64,000 nt of DNA. It comes from Aurantimonas sp965217685 (GTDB taxonomy: Bacteria; Pseudomonadota; Alphaproteobacteria; Rhizobiales; Rhizobiaceae). A program made the translations under genes and the position numbers. Numbering within the stretch: position 1 is the first letter of the stretch; each line of letters opens with the position of its first letter. This document shows, piece by piece, positions 1 through 8,627 of the stretch. The notes under the pieces were generated by a model. That model saw nothing but the letters and a program-made list of their open reading frames with translations, searched no databases and had not been told where the DNA came from. The DNA lies in NCBI GenBank assembly GCA_965217685.1, contig CBDCIZ010000003.1:310001-374000 (forward strand), written 5' to 3'.

Positions 1-193
1 TTACCAGTCTCGCAAGGTTACCTCCTGCGTGTGGAGGGCCTTGGGACATGCAGACGATCAGGCCGACCTTCATCTCTCGCGAAGCCACCCAGCTGCACGG
101 GGCCGGCGGTCAGGAATCTTGAATTGCGTAGAAGCGCAGAGCGGGCAGTCCGTCAATGCATCCTGGTCTAACGATGGGTTTCGTGGCTCATAC

Positions 194-231
194 GGAAATG
201 CGCAGATGAGGACTCATCGCGCATTCCTTTC
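194..231 (+). terminator. Terminator-like hairpin
   Basis: GGAAATGCGC at 194-203 and GATGAG at 205-210 pair with CTCATC at 213-218 and GCGCATTCC at 219-227, with one bulged A. The hairpin is followed by TTTC. It could end a transcript entering from left of the window or belong to a small RNA. No upstream gene is visible, so the role is inferred. Confidence 0.4.
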
Positions 232-851
232 GCTCGAATGCCACGCGGGCTGATCAGGATGCGCATCGGTTTGCCTCGCCGCATCTGGCTATCGGTTCCG
301 CTGGCGCGGATATCGTCAGGAACCCGAAGACCGGAATTATCGCGGCCGCAGTGACAGCCTGCGCGGCCTGGAAGGTCGTGCAGGGACCTTGGGAAACGGC
401 GATCCGTTCGCCGCTTGAGGCCGACGGCCTTGAGATTTGCCTCTCTTCTTGACGATGCTCACCTTTGCCCGCACAAAAAACTTATCCACCCCCCCACGAC
501 CCTCCCGCATAATCCTCTCACTGCCAGCCCTTGACCGGGCACGAATGATCACCGGGATCGTTCGGGGGCTGGCGGGCGGCGTCTGCGGTGCTCACCTCTT
601 CCGGAGGGGTGGCACTCCGGACGACCCTGAGGCACCGCCGGCCCGTCGCCTACTATGGGGCGTCTGCGGATCGGTCCGCTTGAGTGGGGCGAAAGCCCTG
701 CGAAGCGTCGGCTGCCATTGGGGCCTTCATCCGAACCGCTGGTGACGGCGAGGGTGGGGGCAGCCGCCGAACGGAACGGGCAAGGCGGCTGACGACCGCC
801 AAACCCGGAGCCAGACGGCGCCCGATGCATCGGGGTCGCATAAACGCCGCG

Positions 852-911
852 CGGCACGCCGGAGGTGGACCGCATTACTTAAACTTACGGAGGTCCGCCT
901 CCGGCGTGCCG
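852..911. repeat. 20-bp inverted repeat around a 20-bp AT-rich loop
   Basis: The left arm at 852-871 and the right arm at 892-911 match as reverse complements at 19 of 20 positions. The one mismatch would be a G-U pair in RNA. The 20-base centre (872-891) is AT-rich compared with its surroundings. No T-run follows, so it is not a classical terminator. It may be a palindromic intergenic element or a structured RNA. Confidence 0.7.
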
Positions 912-1059
912 CCGCCCGCCTTCGCATCGAAGGACGGACGGCCGAAGAACCGTTCCGCCCGCGGCCGAAAGGCCACCGGCGAACCTCATGCCCCGGCCGC
1001 ATCGCGGCGCGGGAACGCCTTCGCGCGCCCTCCAACAGGCGAAAGCGCCGAAGCCGCTT

Positions 1060-1100
1060 CTTCTCCCGAATCGGGAGAAGTGGCCGGCAGGCCGATGAGG
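1060..1100. repeat. Possible rhizobial intergenic repeat unit
   Basis: CTTCTCCCGA at 1060-1069 and TCGGGAGAAG at 1071-1080 form a perfect 10-bp stem with a one-base centre, followed by TGGCCGGCAGGCCGATGAGG. Hairpins of the form CTTCTCCC...GGGAGAAGGTGGC...GATGAGGG are, from memory, dispersed between genes in many Rhizobiales genomes. Only one copy is seen here, so the repeat assignment rests on recall. Confidence 0.4.
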
Positions 1101-1245
1101 GCTTCGTAGGGCGCCTTGGGTCCCGGCAAGGGGATAAAAGGCTTCGGGATGAGGGTCTCAAACGGCGCTGCTTCCGAACACGATGACGTCCGCCTCGTCC
1201 TGCGCTAGGCTCGCGGCGTCCACACCAGCGGAAAGGCAAACGGCC

Positions 1246-3072
1246 ATGGCGAACCGAACCGAACGCAAGCCGGCCCTCGGCGGCTTCCGCGTCAGCATCC
1301 TTCCGGTTCTGGCGCTCACGATCCTCGTCCTTTCGCCCGTCGGGCCCGTTCCGCCGGCCTTCGCCCAGCGCCAGGCGACGGATGCGGTCCAGCCCGAGGG
1401 CGCGGCGGCGACCACCACACCGGAGCGCCGTCAACCCGTCGCGGCGCAATCGCAGATGGTCGCGGCTGCCAATCCACTGGCCGCAAAGGCCGGCTACGCC
1501 ATCCTCGCCAGGGGCGGCAGCGCGATCGACGCGATGGTGACGACGCAGCTCGTCCTCAACCTCGTCGAGCCGCAATCGTCGGGCATCGGCGGCGGTGCCT
1601 TTCTCGTCTACTACGATGCCGCCGAGGGTCGCCTGACCACCTTCGACGGCCGCGAGACCGCGCCGGCGGCGGCAACGCCAAAACTGTTTCTCGACGAAGC
1701 AGGCGATCCGCTGGAATTCTACGACGCGGTCGTCGGCGGCCGCTCGGTCGGCACGCCCGGCACGCTCAAGCTGCTCTACGAAACCCATAAAAAATACGGC
1801 AAGCTCGACTGGAAAGATGTCGTTCAGCCGGCCATCGACCTCGCCACCAACGGCTTCGAGGTCTCGCCTCGGCTGAACGAACTCGTCGCCGGCGACGCCG
1901 AGCGGCTGAACCGTTTTCCGGGCACGCGCGGCTATCTTCTCGATGGCCACGGCAAGCCGCTGCCGGTCGGCCATCTGTTGAAGAACCCGGACTTCTCCGA
2001 GACGCTCGGGACCATCGCCGACAAGGGCGCAGACGGTTTCTATACGGGCCGGATCGCGAAGGACATCGTCGACACGGTGCAGGGCGCGGAAGGCAACCCC
2101 GGCCAGTTGGCGCTTGCCGATCTGGCCGCCTACGACATCGTCGAGCGCCAGCCGGTCTGCGCCGCGTACCGCACCCACGACGTCTGCGGCATGGGCCCGC
2201 CCTCCTCCGGTGCTCTGACGGTCGGCCAGATCCTCAAACTCGTCGAGCCCTTCGACATCGCCGCCCTCGGCCCGAAGAGCGCGAAGGCCTGGCGACTGAT
2301 CGGCGACGCCTCGCGCCTCGCCTTCGCCGACCGCGGCCGCTACATGGCCGACATCGACTTCGTGCCGATGCCGCTCGCCGGCCTGCTCGACAGCGGCTAT
2401 CTGGAGGGCCGCTCGCAGCTTCTGAACGGCGAGACGGCCCTTTCGAAAGACGCCGCAACGCCCGGCATGCCGCCCTGGGACCACGCGATGCTGCAGGGCG
2501 ACGACCGGGCGATCGAGCTGCCTTCGACCAGCCATTTCTCCATCGTCGACAAGGCCGGCAATGTCGTCTCGATCACCACGACCATCGAGAACGAGTTCGG
2601 CTCGCGGCTGATGGTCGACGGGTTCCTGCTCAACAACGAACTCACCGACTTCTCCTTCGAGACCCACGAGGACGGACGGCCGATCGCCAACCGCGTCGAG
2701 CCGCGCAAACGGCCGCGCTCGTCCATGGCGCCGACCATCGTGATGAAGGACAACCGGCCGGTCATCGCCATCGGCTCGCCGGGCGGCAGCCGGATCATCG
2801 GCTATGTCGCGCAGGCCCTCGTCGCGCTGATCGACTGGAAGATGAACGTCCAGGACGCCGTCGCCCTGCCGCATCTCGTCAACCGCTTCGGCCCGATGGA
2901 CGTCGAGAAGGGCACCGAAGCCGAAGCGCTGGCCGAGCCGCTGAAAGGCATGGGCTACGAGGTCAACGTCACCGACCTCACTTCCGGCCTCCACGGCATC
3001 GTCATCGCCGCCGATGGCAGCCTTAAGGGCGGTGCCGATCCGCGGCGCGAGGGCCTTGCCGTGGGCGATTGA
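1246..3072 (+). CDS. ggt: Gamma-glutamyltransferase (glutathione hydrolase)
   Basis: Transfers or hydrolyses the gamma-glutamyl group of glutathione in the periplasm. The protein is made as one chain that cuts itself before a catalytic threonine. The nucleophile lies in STSHFSIVDKAGN, matching the T-[TS]-H-[YF]-S signature, and the substrate-loop equivalents GSPGGSRIIG and ELTDFSF are present. The N-terminus has a basic stretch and a hydrophobic segment ending PPAFAQ, consistent with a signal peptide. I chose ATG 1246 because GGAAAGG precedes it at a good distance; an in-frame ATG at 1183 would add 21 unlikely residues. The 608-residue length is normal. It stands alone, about 200 bp before zwf. 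Confidence 0.92.
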   Translation: MANRTERKPALGGFRVSILPVLALTILVLSPVGPVPPAFAQRQATDAVQPEGAAATTTPERRQPVAAQSQMVAAANPLAAKAGYAILARGGSAIDAMVTTQLVLNLVEPQSSGIGGGAFLVYYDAAEGRLTTFDGRETAPAAATPKLFLDEAGDPLEFYDAVVGGRSVGTPGTLKLLYETHKKYGKLDWKDVVQPAIDLATNGFEVSPRLNELVAGDAERLNRFPGTRGYLLDGHGKPLPVGHLLKNPDFSETLGTIADKGADGFYTGRIAKDIVDTVQGAEGNPGQLALADLAAYDIVERQPVCAAYRTHDVCGMGPPSSGALTVGQILKLVEPFDIAALGPKSAKAWRLIGDASRLAFADRGRYMADIDFVPMPLAGLLDSGYLEGRSQLLNGETALSKDAATPGMPPWDHAMLQGDDRAIELPSTSHFSIVDKAGNVVSITTTIENEFGSRLMVDGFLLNNELTDFSFETHEDGRPIANRVEPRKRPRSSMAPTIVMKDNRPVIAIGSPGGSRIIGYVAQALVALIDWKMNVQDAVALPHLVNRFGPMDVEKGTEAEALAEPLKGMGYEVNVTDLTSGLHGIVIAADGSLKGGADPRREGLAVGD

Positions 3073-3272
3073 GACATCTGGCAGGAATTCGGACTCACCG
3101 CCGGCCTGTCCTTCGGTGCGACCGGGCCGCTGCAGGACTGGTCCCGGCGCCGCCGCCTGCCCGCTGGCCATAGAACCCGAATTTCTCCGGCCTCTGGAAC
3201 AATTCAATCGATTAGACTATTCAGGCGCCAAGGCCCATGGAACGCATGAGGCCGAACGACAGAAAGTTTTTC

Positions 3273-4751
3273 ATGTCCGCCCAGATCATCCCCGTCGATC
3301 CGTTCGATTACGTCGTCTTCGGCGGCAACGGCGACCTTGCCGAGCGCAAACTCTTGCCGGCGCTCTATCACCGGGATCACGACGGACAATTGCCGCCGGA
3401 CGCCCGCATCATCGGCGCCTCGCGCAGCGAGATTTCCGACGAGGCGTATCGTGACTTCGCCCGCAAGGCGATCGAGGCGCATGTGAAGCCGGAGGACAAC
3501 GATCAGGCCTCGGTCGAGCGGTTTCTGGGCCGGCTCCACTACCGGCAGGTCGACGCCAGGGCCGATGGCGGCTGGGACGAGTTGAAGCGGCTGCTCGACG
3601 AAGCCGGCCAGGACCGCATCCGCGCCTTCTACCTCGCGGTCGGTCCCAGCCTCTTCGCCGATCTGGCGACCCGCATCGACGAGAAGGGCCTGTCGAACGA
3701 AAAGACCCGCCTCGTCGTCGAAAAGCCGGTCGGGCGCGATCTGGAATCGGCCAAGGCGCTGAACGAGACCATCGCCCGGCATTTTACCGAGGACCAGGTC
3801 TTCCGCATCGACCACTATCTCGGCAAGGAGACGGTGCAGAACCTGATGGCGCTGCGCTTCGCCAACGCCCTTTACGAGCCGGTGTGGAACTCCACCCACA
3901 TCGACCACGTGCAGATCACCGTCGCCGAATCGGTGGGCCTCGAAGGCCGGGCCGGCTATTACGACACGGCCGGCGCGCTGCGCGACATGGTGCAGAATCA
4001 CATCGTCCAGTTGATGACCCTCGTCGCTCTCGAACCGCCTTCCTCGCTCGATTCCGACGCGCTGCGCGACGAAAAGCTGAAGGTCCTGCGGGCCCTGACG
4101 ACCATCGACGAGAGCAATGTCGAAACCCGCACGGTGCGGGGCCAGTACAAGGCCGGCGCATCCAACGGCGGGGCGGTGAAGAGCTATCTCGACGATCTCG
4201 GCGAGCCGGAGAGCGACATCGAGACCTTCGTCGCCATCAAGGCCGAGATCGGCAACTGGCGCTGGGCCGGCGTGCCGTTCTACCTGCGCACCGGCAAGCG
4301 GCTCTCCCAGCGCATGTCGGAGATCGTCGTCACCTTCAAGCCGATCCCCCACTCGATCTTCGAGAAAGCCGCGGGCAACATCGTCCAGAACCAGCTCGTC
4401 ATGCGGTTGCAGCCCGACGAGGGCGTCAAGCAATGGCTGATGATCAAGGATCCGGGCCCCGGCGGCATGCGTCTGCGCCACGTGCCGCTCGACATGAGCT
4501 TTGCGGAGTCCTTCCACGTCCGCAATCCGGACGCCTACGAGAGGTTGCTGATGGACGTGATCCGCGGCAACCAGACCCTGTTCATGCGCCGCGACGAGGT
4601 CGAGGCCGCCTGGGACTGGGTCGACCCTATCCTGCGCGCCTGGAGCGCCAAGAGCGTCAAGGCGCAGGGCTACACCGCCGGCACCTGGGGTCCCTCCTCC
4701 TCGGTCGCCCTGATCGAGCGCGACGGCCGCACCTGGCACGAGCCGGACTGA
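3273..4751 (+). CDS. zwf: Glucose-6-phosphate 1-dehydrogenase
   Basis: Oxidises glucose 6-phosphate to 6-phosphogluconolactone with NAD(P)+, the first step of the Entner-Doudoroff and oxidative pentose routes. The nucleotide-binding motif reads GGNGDLAERKL; the usual Thr is Asn here. The active-site signature RIDHYLGKE and the substrate motif EKPVGRDL are present. I chose ATG 3273 because rhizobial Zwf proteins begin MSxQIIPVDPFD; an in-frame ATG at 3237 gives 12 extra residues without family support. The protein has 492 residues, close to the usual 490. pgl follows after 36 bp and then edd, so the three are very probably one operon. Confidence 0.95.
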   Translation: MSAQIIPVDPFDYVVFGGNGDLAERKLLPALYHRDHDGQLPPDARIIGASRSEISDEAYRDFARKAIEAHVKPEDNDQASVERFLGRLHYRQVDARADGGWDELKRLLDEAGQDRIRAFYLAVGPSLFADLATRIDEKGLSNEKTRLVVEKPVGRDLESAKALNETIARHFTEDQVFRIDHYLGKETVQNLMALRFANALYEPVWNSTHIDHVQITVAESVGLEGRAGYYDTAGALRDMVQNHIVQLMTLVALEPPSSLDSDALRDEKLKVLRALTTIDESNVETRTVRGQYKAGASNGGAVKSYLDDLGEPESDIETFVAIKAEIGNWRWAGVPFYLRTGKRLSQRMSEIVVTFKPIPHSIFEKAAGNIVQNQLVMRLQPDEGVKQWLMIKDPGPGGMRLRHVPLDMSFAESFHVRNPDAYERLLMDVIRGNQTLFMRRDEVEAAWDWVDPILRAWSAKSVKAQGYTAGTWGPSSSVALIERDGRTWHEPD

Positions 4752-4787
4752 GAACACGAGCCGGACCAGGGTCATCCCGCCTGCGAC

Positions 4788-5510
4788 ATGACGAGCGACG
4801 AACCGATGAACGAGCCGAAATTTCACCGCTACGACAATCGCGAAACGCTCGCCGAGGCGCTGGCCGGCGGCATCGCGGCGGTGCTCGGAGGGGCGATCGC
4901 AACGCGCGGGGTGGCAACGCTCGCCGTCTCGGGCGGCTCGACGCCGAAGCTCCTGTTCGAGCGGCTGTCGCAGACCGACATCGACTGGCACGACGTCACC
5001 GTCACCCTCGTCGACGAGCGCTGGGTGCCGGAGACCAACGAACGCTCCAACGGCGCGCTTTTGCGCTCGCACCTCCTGAAGGACAAGGCGGCGGCGGCGC
5101 ATTTCCTGCCGCTTTACGTCGAGACCGATACACCCGACGCGGCAAAGGACGATCTGCACGATCGCTTCCAGCGGGTGACCCGGCCCTTCGACGTCGTGAT
5201 CCTCGGCATGGGCACCGACGGCCACACCGCCTCGTTCTTTCCCGGCGCCGATGCGCTGGATGACGCGATCGATCCGGACGGCCGCGAGCCCGTCGTGGCG
5301 ATCCGGGCGCCGGGCGCCGGCGAACCGCGGGTGACGCTGACGCTGCCAATGCTGATCGACGCGCGCTTCCTGGCGCTGCACATCGAGGGCGCAGACAAGC
5401 TTGCGACCTACGACAGCGCCCGCAAAGCCGGGCCCGTCGCCGACATGCCGGTGCGCGCCGTGCTTCGCGGGACCCGCGCCGAACCGCTCAACGTCTTCTG
5501 GGCCCCGTAA
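4788..5510 (+). CDS. pgl: 6-phosphogluconolactonase (DevB type)
   Basis: Hydrolyses 6-phosphogluconolactone, the product of Zwf, to 6-phosphogluconate. Family motifs visible are VSGGSTPKLLF near residue 45, VDERWVP near residue 77, and LGMGTDGHTASFFPG near residue 140. The length of 240 residues fits the family. The start is uncertain: ATG 4788 is listed, while ATG 4806 (MNEPKFHRYD) is an alternative, and neither has a strong ribosome binding site. The gene sits between zwf and edd, so the three consecutive steps of one pathway are co-transcribed. Confidence 0.92.
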   Translation: MTSDEPMNEPKFHRYDNRETLAEALAGGIAAVLGGAIATRGVATLAVSGGSTPKLLFERLSQTDIDWHDVTVTLVDERWVPETNERSNGALLRSHLLKDKAAAAHFLPLYVETDTPDAAKDDLHDRFQRVTRPFDVVILGMGTDGHTASFFPGADALDDAIDPDGREPVVAIRAPGAGEPRVTLTLPMLIDARFLALHIEGADKLATYDSARKAGPVADMPVRAVLRGTRAEPLNVFWAP

Positions 5511-5557
5511 CCCGGCCCGAACGCCTTACGAACCCTCACGCCGAAAGGTCGAGACCC

Positions 5558-7372
5558 ATGTCCGCAGACCGTCGCATCGAAGCCGTCACCGCCCGCATTC
5601 GCGAACGCTCGAGGGCAACCCGCGAGTCCTATCTGACGCGCATCGCCACCAAAGGCGCGGCAGGTCCCAAGCGCTCGACGCTGACCTGCGGCAACCTCGC
5701 CCACGGCTTTGCCGCCTGCGGACCCACCGACAAGCAGCGGCTGTCGGACAACCAGACGCCCAATCTCGGCATCGTCACGGCCTATAACGACATGCTCTCG
5801 GCCCACCAGCCCTTCGAGCGCTACCCCGAGATCATCCGCGAGGCAGCGCGCGAAGTCGGGGGTACGGCGCAGGTGGCGGGCGGCGTTCCGGCGATGTGCG
5901 ACGGTGTCACGCAAGGCCAAGCCGGCATGGAACTGTCGCTGTTTTCGCGGGACGTCATCGCCATGGCGGCGGCCGTCGGCCTTTCCCACGACATGTTCGA
6001 CGCCGCGGTCTATCTCGGCGTCTGCGACAAGATCGTGCCGGGCCTGACGATCGCGGCGCTGACCTTCGGCCATCTGCCGGCGATCTTCGTGCCGGCCGGG
6101 CCGATGACGTCCGGCCTGCCGAACGACGAGAAGAGCCGGGTGCGCCAGCTCTATGCGGAAGGCAAGGTCGGCCGGGACGCGCTGCTCAAGGCCGAGAGCG
6201 AGAGCTATCACGGGCCGGGCACTTGCACCTTCTACGGCACGGCGAACTCCAACCAGATGCTGATGGAGATCATGGGTCTCCATCTGCCGGGGACGTCCTT
6301 CGTCAATCCGAACACGCCGCTGCGCGATGCGATGACGAAGGAGGCGGCGAAGCGCGCTTTGGCGATCACCGCGCTCGGCAACGAATACACGCCGGCCGGC
6401 CTCGTCGTCGACGAGCGGGCCGTCGTCAACGGCGTCGTCGGCCTGCATGCGACCGGCGGCTCGACCAACCACACGATGCATCTCGTCGCCATGGCCGCCG
6501 CCGCCGGCATCAAGCTGACCTGGCAGGACATTTCCGACCTGTCCGACATCACGCCTCTGCTTGCCCGCGTCTATCCGAACGGCCTTGCCGACGTGAACCA
6601 TTTCCACGCCGCCGGCGGCATGGGCTTCCTGATCCGCGAGCTTCTCGACCATGGCTTCCTCCACGACGACGTGCGCACCGCCTGGGGCAGCGGGCTTCGC
6701 GCCTATGCGATAAAGGCCAGGCTTTCACAGGACGGCACCGTTTCCCGAGAGCCGACGCCGAAGGACAGCGGCGACGCGAAGGTGCTGACCACCGCCGACA
6801 GGCCCTTCTCTTCGAACGGCGGGCTGAAGATGCTGACCGGCAATCTCGGCAAGGCGGTAATCAAGATTTCCGCGGTCAAGCCCGAGCGCCGCATCGTCGA
6901 AGCACCGGCAAAGATTTTCCACGACCAGAACGACCTCAAGGCCGCCTTCGATTCCGGCGATCTCAACATGGACTTCATCGCCGTCGTGCGCTTCCAGGGC
7001 CCGCAGGCCAACGGCATGCCGGAACTGCACAAGCTGACGCCCCTGCTCGGCGTGCTCCTCGACCGGGGCCACAAGGTGGCGCTGGTCACAGACGGGCGCA
7101 TGTCAGGCGCATCGGGCAAAGTGCCGGCGGCCATCCATGTAACGCCCGAAGCCAAGGCCGGCGGCGCCATCGCCCGCATCGAGGAAGGCGACCTCATCCG
7201 CCTCGACGCCGAGGCCGGGACGCTGGAGGTGCTCGCCGAGGCCGGAAGCTTCGCGGCCCGCGTGCCGGCGAGCCCGGACCTGTCCGGCAACGATTACGGC
7301 ATCGGCCGCGAACTCTTCGCGCCGTTCCGCGCGGCGGTGGGAACGGCCGACAACGGAGCCAGCGTGTTCTGA
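5558..7372 (+). CDS. edd: Phosphogluconate dehydratase
   Basis: Dehydrates 6-phosphogluconate to 2-keto-3-deoxy-6-phosphogluconate, the committed Entner-Doudoroff step. It belongs to the IlvD/Edd iron-sulfur family. Cysteines sit in the conserved contexts CGNLAHG, MCDGVTQGQ and VCDKIVPG. The 604-residue length matches Edd (about 600), and the N-terminal IEAVTARIRERS helix is typical of Edd rather than IlvD. ATG 5558 follows CGAAAGGTCGAG, a usable ribosome binding site. No eda aldolase gene lies next to it; the pathway must be completed elsewhere. Confidence 0.94.
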   Translation: MSADRRIEAVTARIRERSRATRESYLTRIATKGAAGPKRSTLTCGNLAHGFAACGPTDKQRLSDNQTPNLGIVTAYNDMLSAHQPFERYPEIIREAAREVGGTAQVAGGVPAMCDGVTQGQAGMELSLFSRDVIAMAAAVGLSHDMFDAAVYLGVCDKIVPGLTIAALTFGHLPAIFVPAGPMTSGLPNDEKSRVRQLYAEGKVGRDALLKAESESYHGPGTCTFYGTANSNQMLMEIMGLHLPGTSFVNPNTPLRDAMTKEAAKRALAITALGNEYTPAGLVVDERAVVNGVVGLHATGGSTNHTMHLVAMAAAAGIKLTWQDISDLSDITPLLARVYPNGLADVNHFHAAGGMGFLIRELLDHGFLHDDVRTAWGSGLRAYAIKARLSQDGTVSREPTPKDSGDAKVLTTADRPFSSNGGLKMLTGNLGKAVIKISAVKPERRIVEAPAKIFHDQNDLKAAFDSGDLNMDFIAVVRFQGPQANGMPELHKLTPLLGVLLDRGHKVALVTDGRMSGASGKVPAAIHVTPEAKAGGAIARIEEGDLIRLDAEAGTLEVLAEAGSFAARVPASPDLSGNDYGIGRELFAPFRAAVGTADNGASVF

Positions 7373-7429
7373 GCCTGCCGCGCCGGGGCCGCGCGGTGCC
7401 TGCTGGCTTCGATCACGCATGTTCGACCG

Positions 7430-8581
7430 TCAGGCCGCGGCACGCTCGGTTGCAGGATTGCGGATGGCCTTGCCGTCCTCGCCGAAGAGGCGCATCGCGC
7501 CCGGTCGCGCCGTCAGCGCCACCTTTGTGCCGCGCTCGATCGACACCTCGCCCGGCAATTTGGCGACGAAGGGCTCGTCGTCCCGGCCGGTGTCGACATA
7601 GACGAGCGTCACCTCGCCGAGGGATTCGGTCAGCGACACGGTGCCCCGGAACGGCGCGTTCGGGTCGTCCGAGAGGCTGAGATCTTCGGGGCGAATGCCG
7701 AGATGCACGGCCGAGCCGACCTGCGAGGCGTCGGTCGCAACCGACAGCGTTACCGCCGTGCCGCCGTCCGGGATCACGGTCGTCGCTCCGGCCGTCGCCC
7801 CGGATGTCGCCCCGGATGTCGTCTGATCGGCGGAATCGATCCTCGCGGGCAGGATGTTCATCGAGGGCGAGCCGAGGAATTTCGCCACGAACAGATTGTC
7901 CGGGCTGTTGTAGAGCGCCATTGGCGAGCCGACCTGTTCGACATGGCCTTTGTTGAGGACGACGATCCTGTCGGCCAGCGTCATCGCCTCGACCTGATCG
8001 TGGGTGACGTAGATCATCGTCGTGCCGGCCATCTTCTCGTGCAACCGGGCGATCTCGATGCGGGTCTGGACGCGCAGCGCCGCGTCGAGATTGGAGAGCG
8101 GCTCGTCGAACAAAAAGACCTTGGGATCGCGGGTGATCGCCCGGCCGATCGCCACGCGCTGGCGCTGGCCGCCGGACAGGGCCTTCGGCAGGCGGTCGAG
8201 ATAGGGTTCGATCTGCAGCACCTTCGCGGCGTCGCGCACGCGCCGGTCGACCTCATCCTTCGACGCGCCCTTATCGAGCTTCAGGCCGAAGGCCATGTTG
8301 TCGTAGACGGTCATGTGCGGATAGAGCGCGTAGGACTGGAAGACCATGGCGATGCCCCGCTGCTTGGGTGTCTTGCCGTTGACCACCGCCCCGTCGATCT
8401 CCAGCGTGCCGCCGGTGATGTCCTCCAGCCCGGCGATGACCCGCAAAAGCGTGGACTTGCCGCAACCGGACGGCCCGACGAAGACGATGAACTCGCCGGA
8501 CTCGATGGTCAGATCGATGCCGTGCAGCACCTTGACCGTGCCGAACGCCTTCTCGATGCCTTCGAGCTTCAGATTGGCCAT
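7430..8581 (-). CDS. thuK: Sugar ABC transporter ATP-binding protein (ThuK/MalK type)
   Basis: Cytoplasmic ATPase of a carbohydrate importer. Walker A GPSGCGKS is at residues 36-43, the signature LSGGQ at 135-139, Walker B ends FLFDEP with the catalytic Glu at 160, and the switch His is in YVTHDQ. A TOBE-like C-terminal domain carries GIRPEDL. ATG 8581 is the start: GGGAGG lies six bases upstream, whereas ATG 8587 would leave no spacer. Residues 254-268 are a Thr/Gly/Ala-rich insertion encoded by a 12-bp tandem repeat. It is the last gene of a four-gene operon convergent with edd. The Thu name rests on operon resemblance; other disaccharides are possible. Confidence 0.88.
   Translation of the reverse strand: MANLKLEGIEKAFGTVKVLHGIDLTIESGEFIVFVGPSGCGKSTLLRVIAGLEDITGGTLEIDGAVVNGKTPKQRGIAMVFQSYALYPHMTVYDNMAFGLKLDKGASKDEVDRRVRDAAKVLQIEPYLDRLPKALSGGQRQRVAIGRAITRDPKVFLFDEPLSNLDAALRVQTRIEIARLHEKMAGTTMIYVTHDQVEAMTLADRIVVLNKGHVEQVGSPMALYNSPDNLFVAKFLGSPSMNILPARIDSADQTTSGATSGATAGATTVIPDGGTAVTLSVATDASQVGSAVHLGIRPEDLSLSDDPNAPFRGTVSLTESLGEVTLVYVDTGRDDEPFVAKLPGEVSIERGTKVALTARPGAMRLFGEDGKAIRNPATERAAA
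7782..7817. repeat. 12-bp tandem repeat inside the ATPase gene
   Basis: Three 12-bp units, GTCGCTCCGGCC then GTCGCCCCGGAT twice, lie head to tail in frame. On the minus strand they encode a Ser/Ala-Gly-Ala-Thr tetrapeptide repeat in the linker of the C-terminal regulatory domain. Copy number changes would keep the frame. Confidence 0.8.
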
Positions 8582-8627
8582 TTTCATCCTCCCGCCCCTG
8601 TCTCTCGCGCCCTGTCTCTCGCTTTGC

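Larger units (their letters stand above)
1..1245. other. Gene-free region with hairpins
   Basis: I see no convincing gene here. The open frames are short, Arg/Pro/Gly-rich in the way GC-rich non-coding frames are, and lack good ribosome binding sites. The stretch holds a strong hairpin at 194-231, an inverted repeat at 852-911, a small hairpin at 919-933 and a repeat-like hairpin at 1060-1080. A small RNA gene is possible but I cannot match one to a known family. Confidence 0.6.

Noticed and set aside
475..495. TTATCCACC near an A-run, considered as a DnaA box
   Set aside because: One mismatch and isolated; no other origin features.
727..3207. Antisense open frame of over 800 codons opposite ggt
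   Set aside because: Arg/Asp/Gly-rich translation with no domain, typical of the reverse strand of a GC-rich gene; ggt on the other strand is unambiguous.
3204..5381. Antisense open frame of over 700 codons opposite zwf and pgl
   Set aside because: Spans two real genes and the gap between them; composition is that of a codon-bias shadow.
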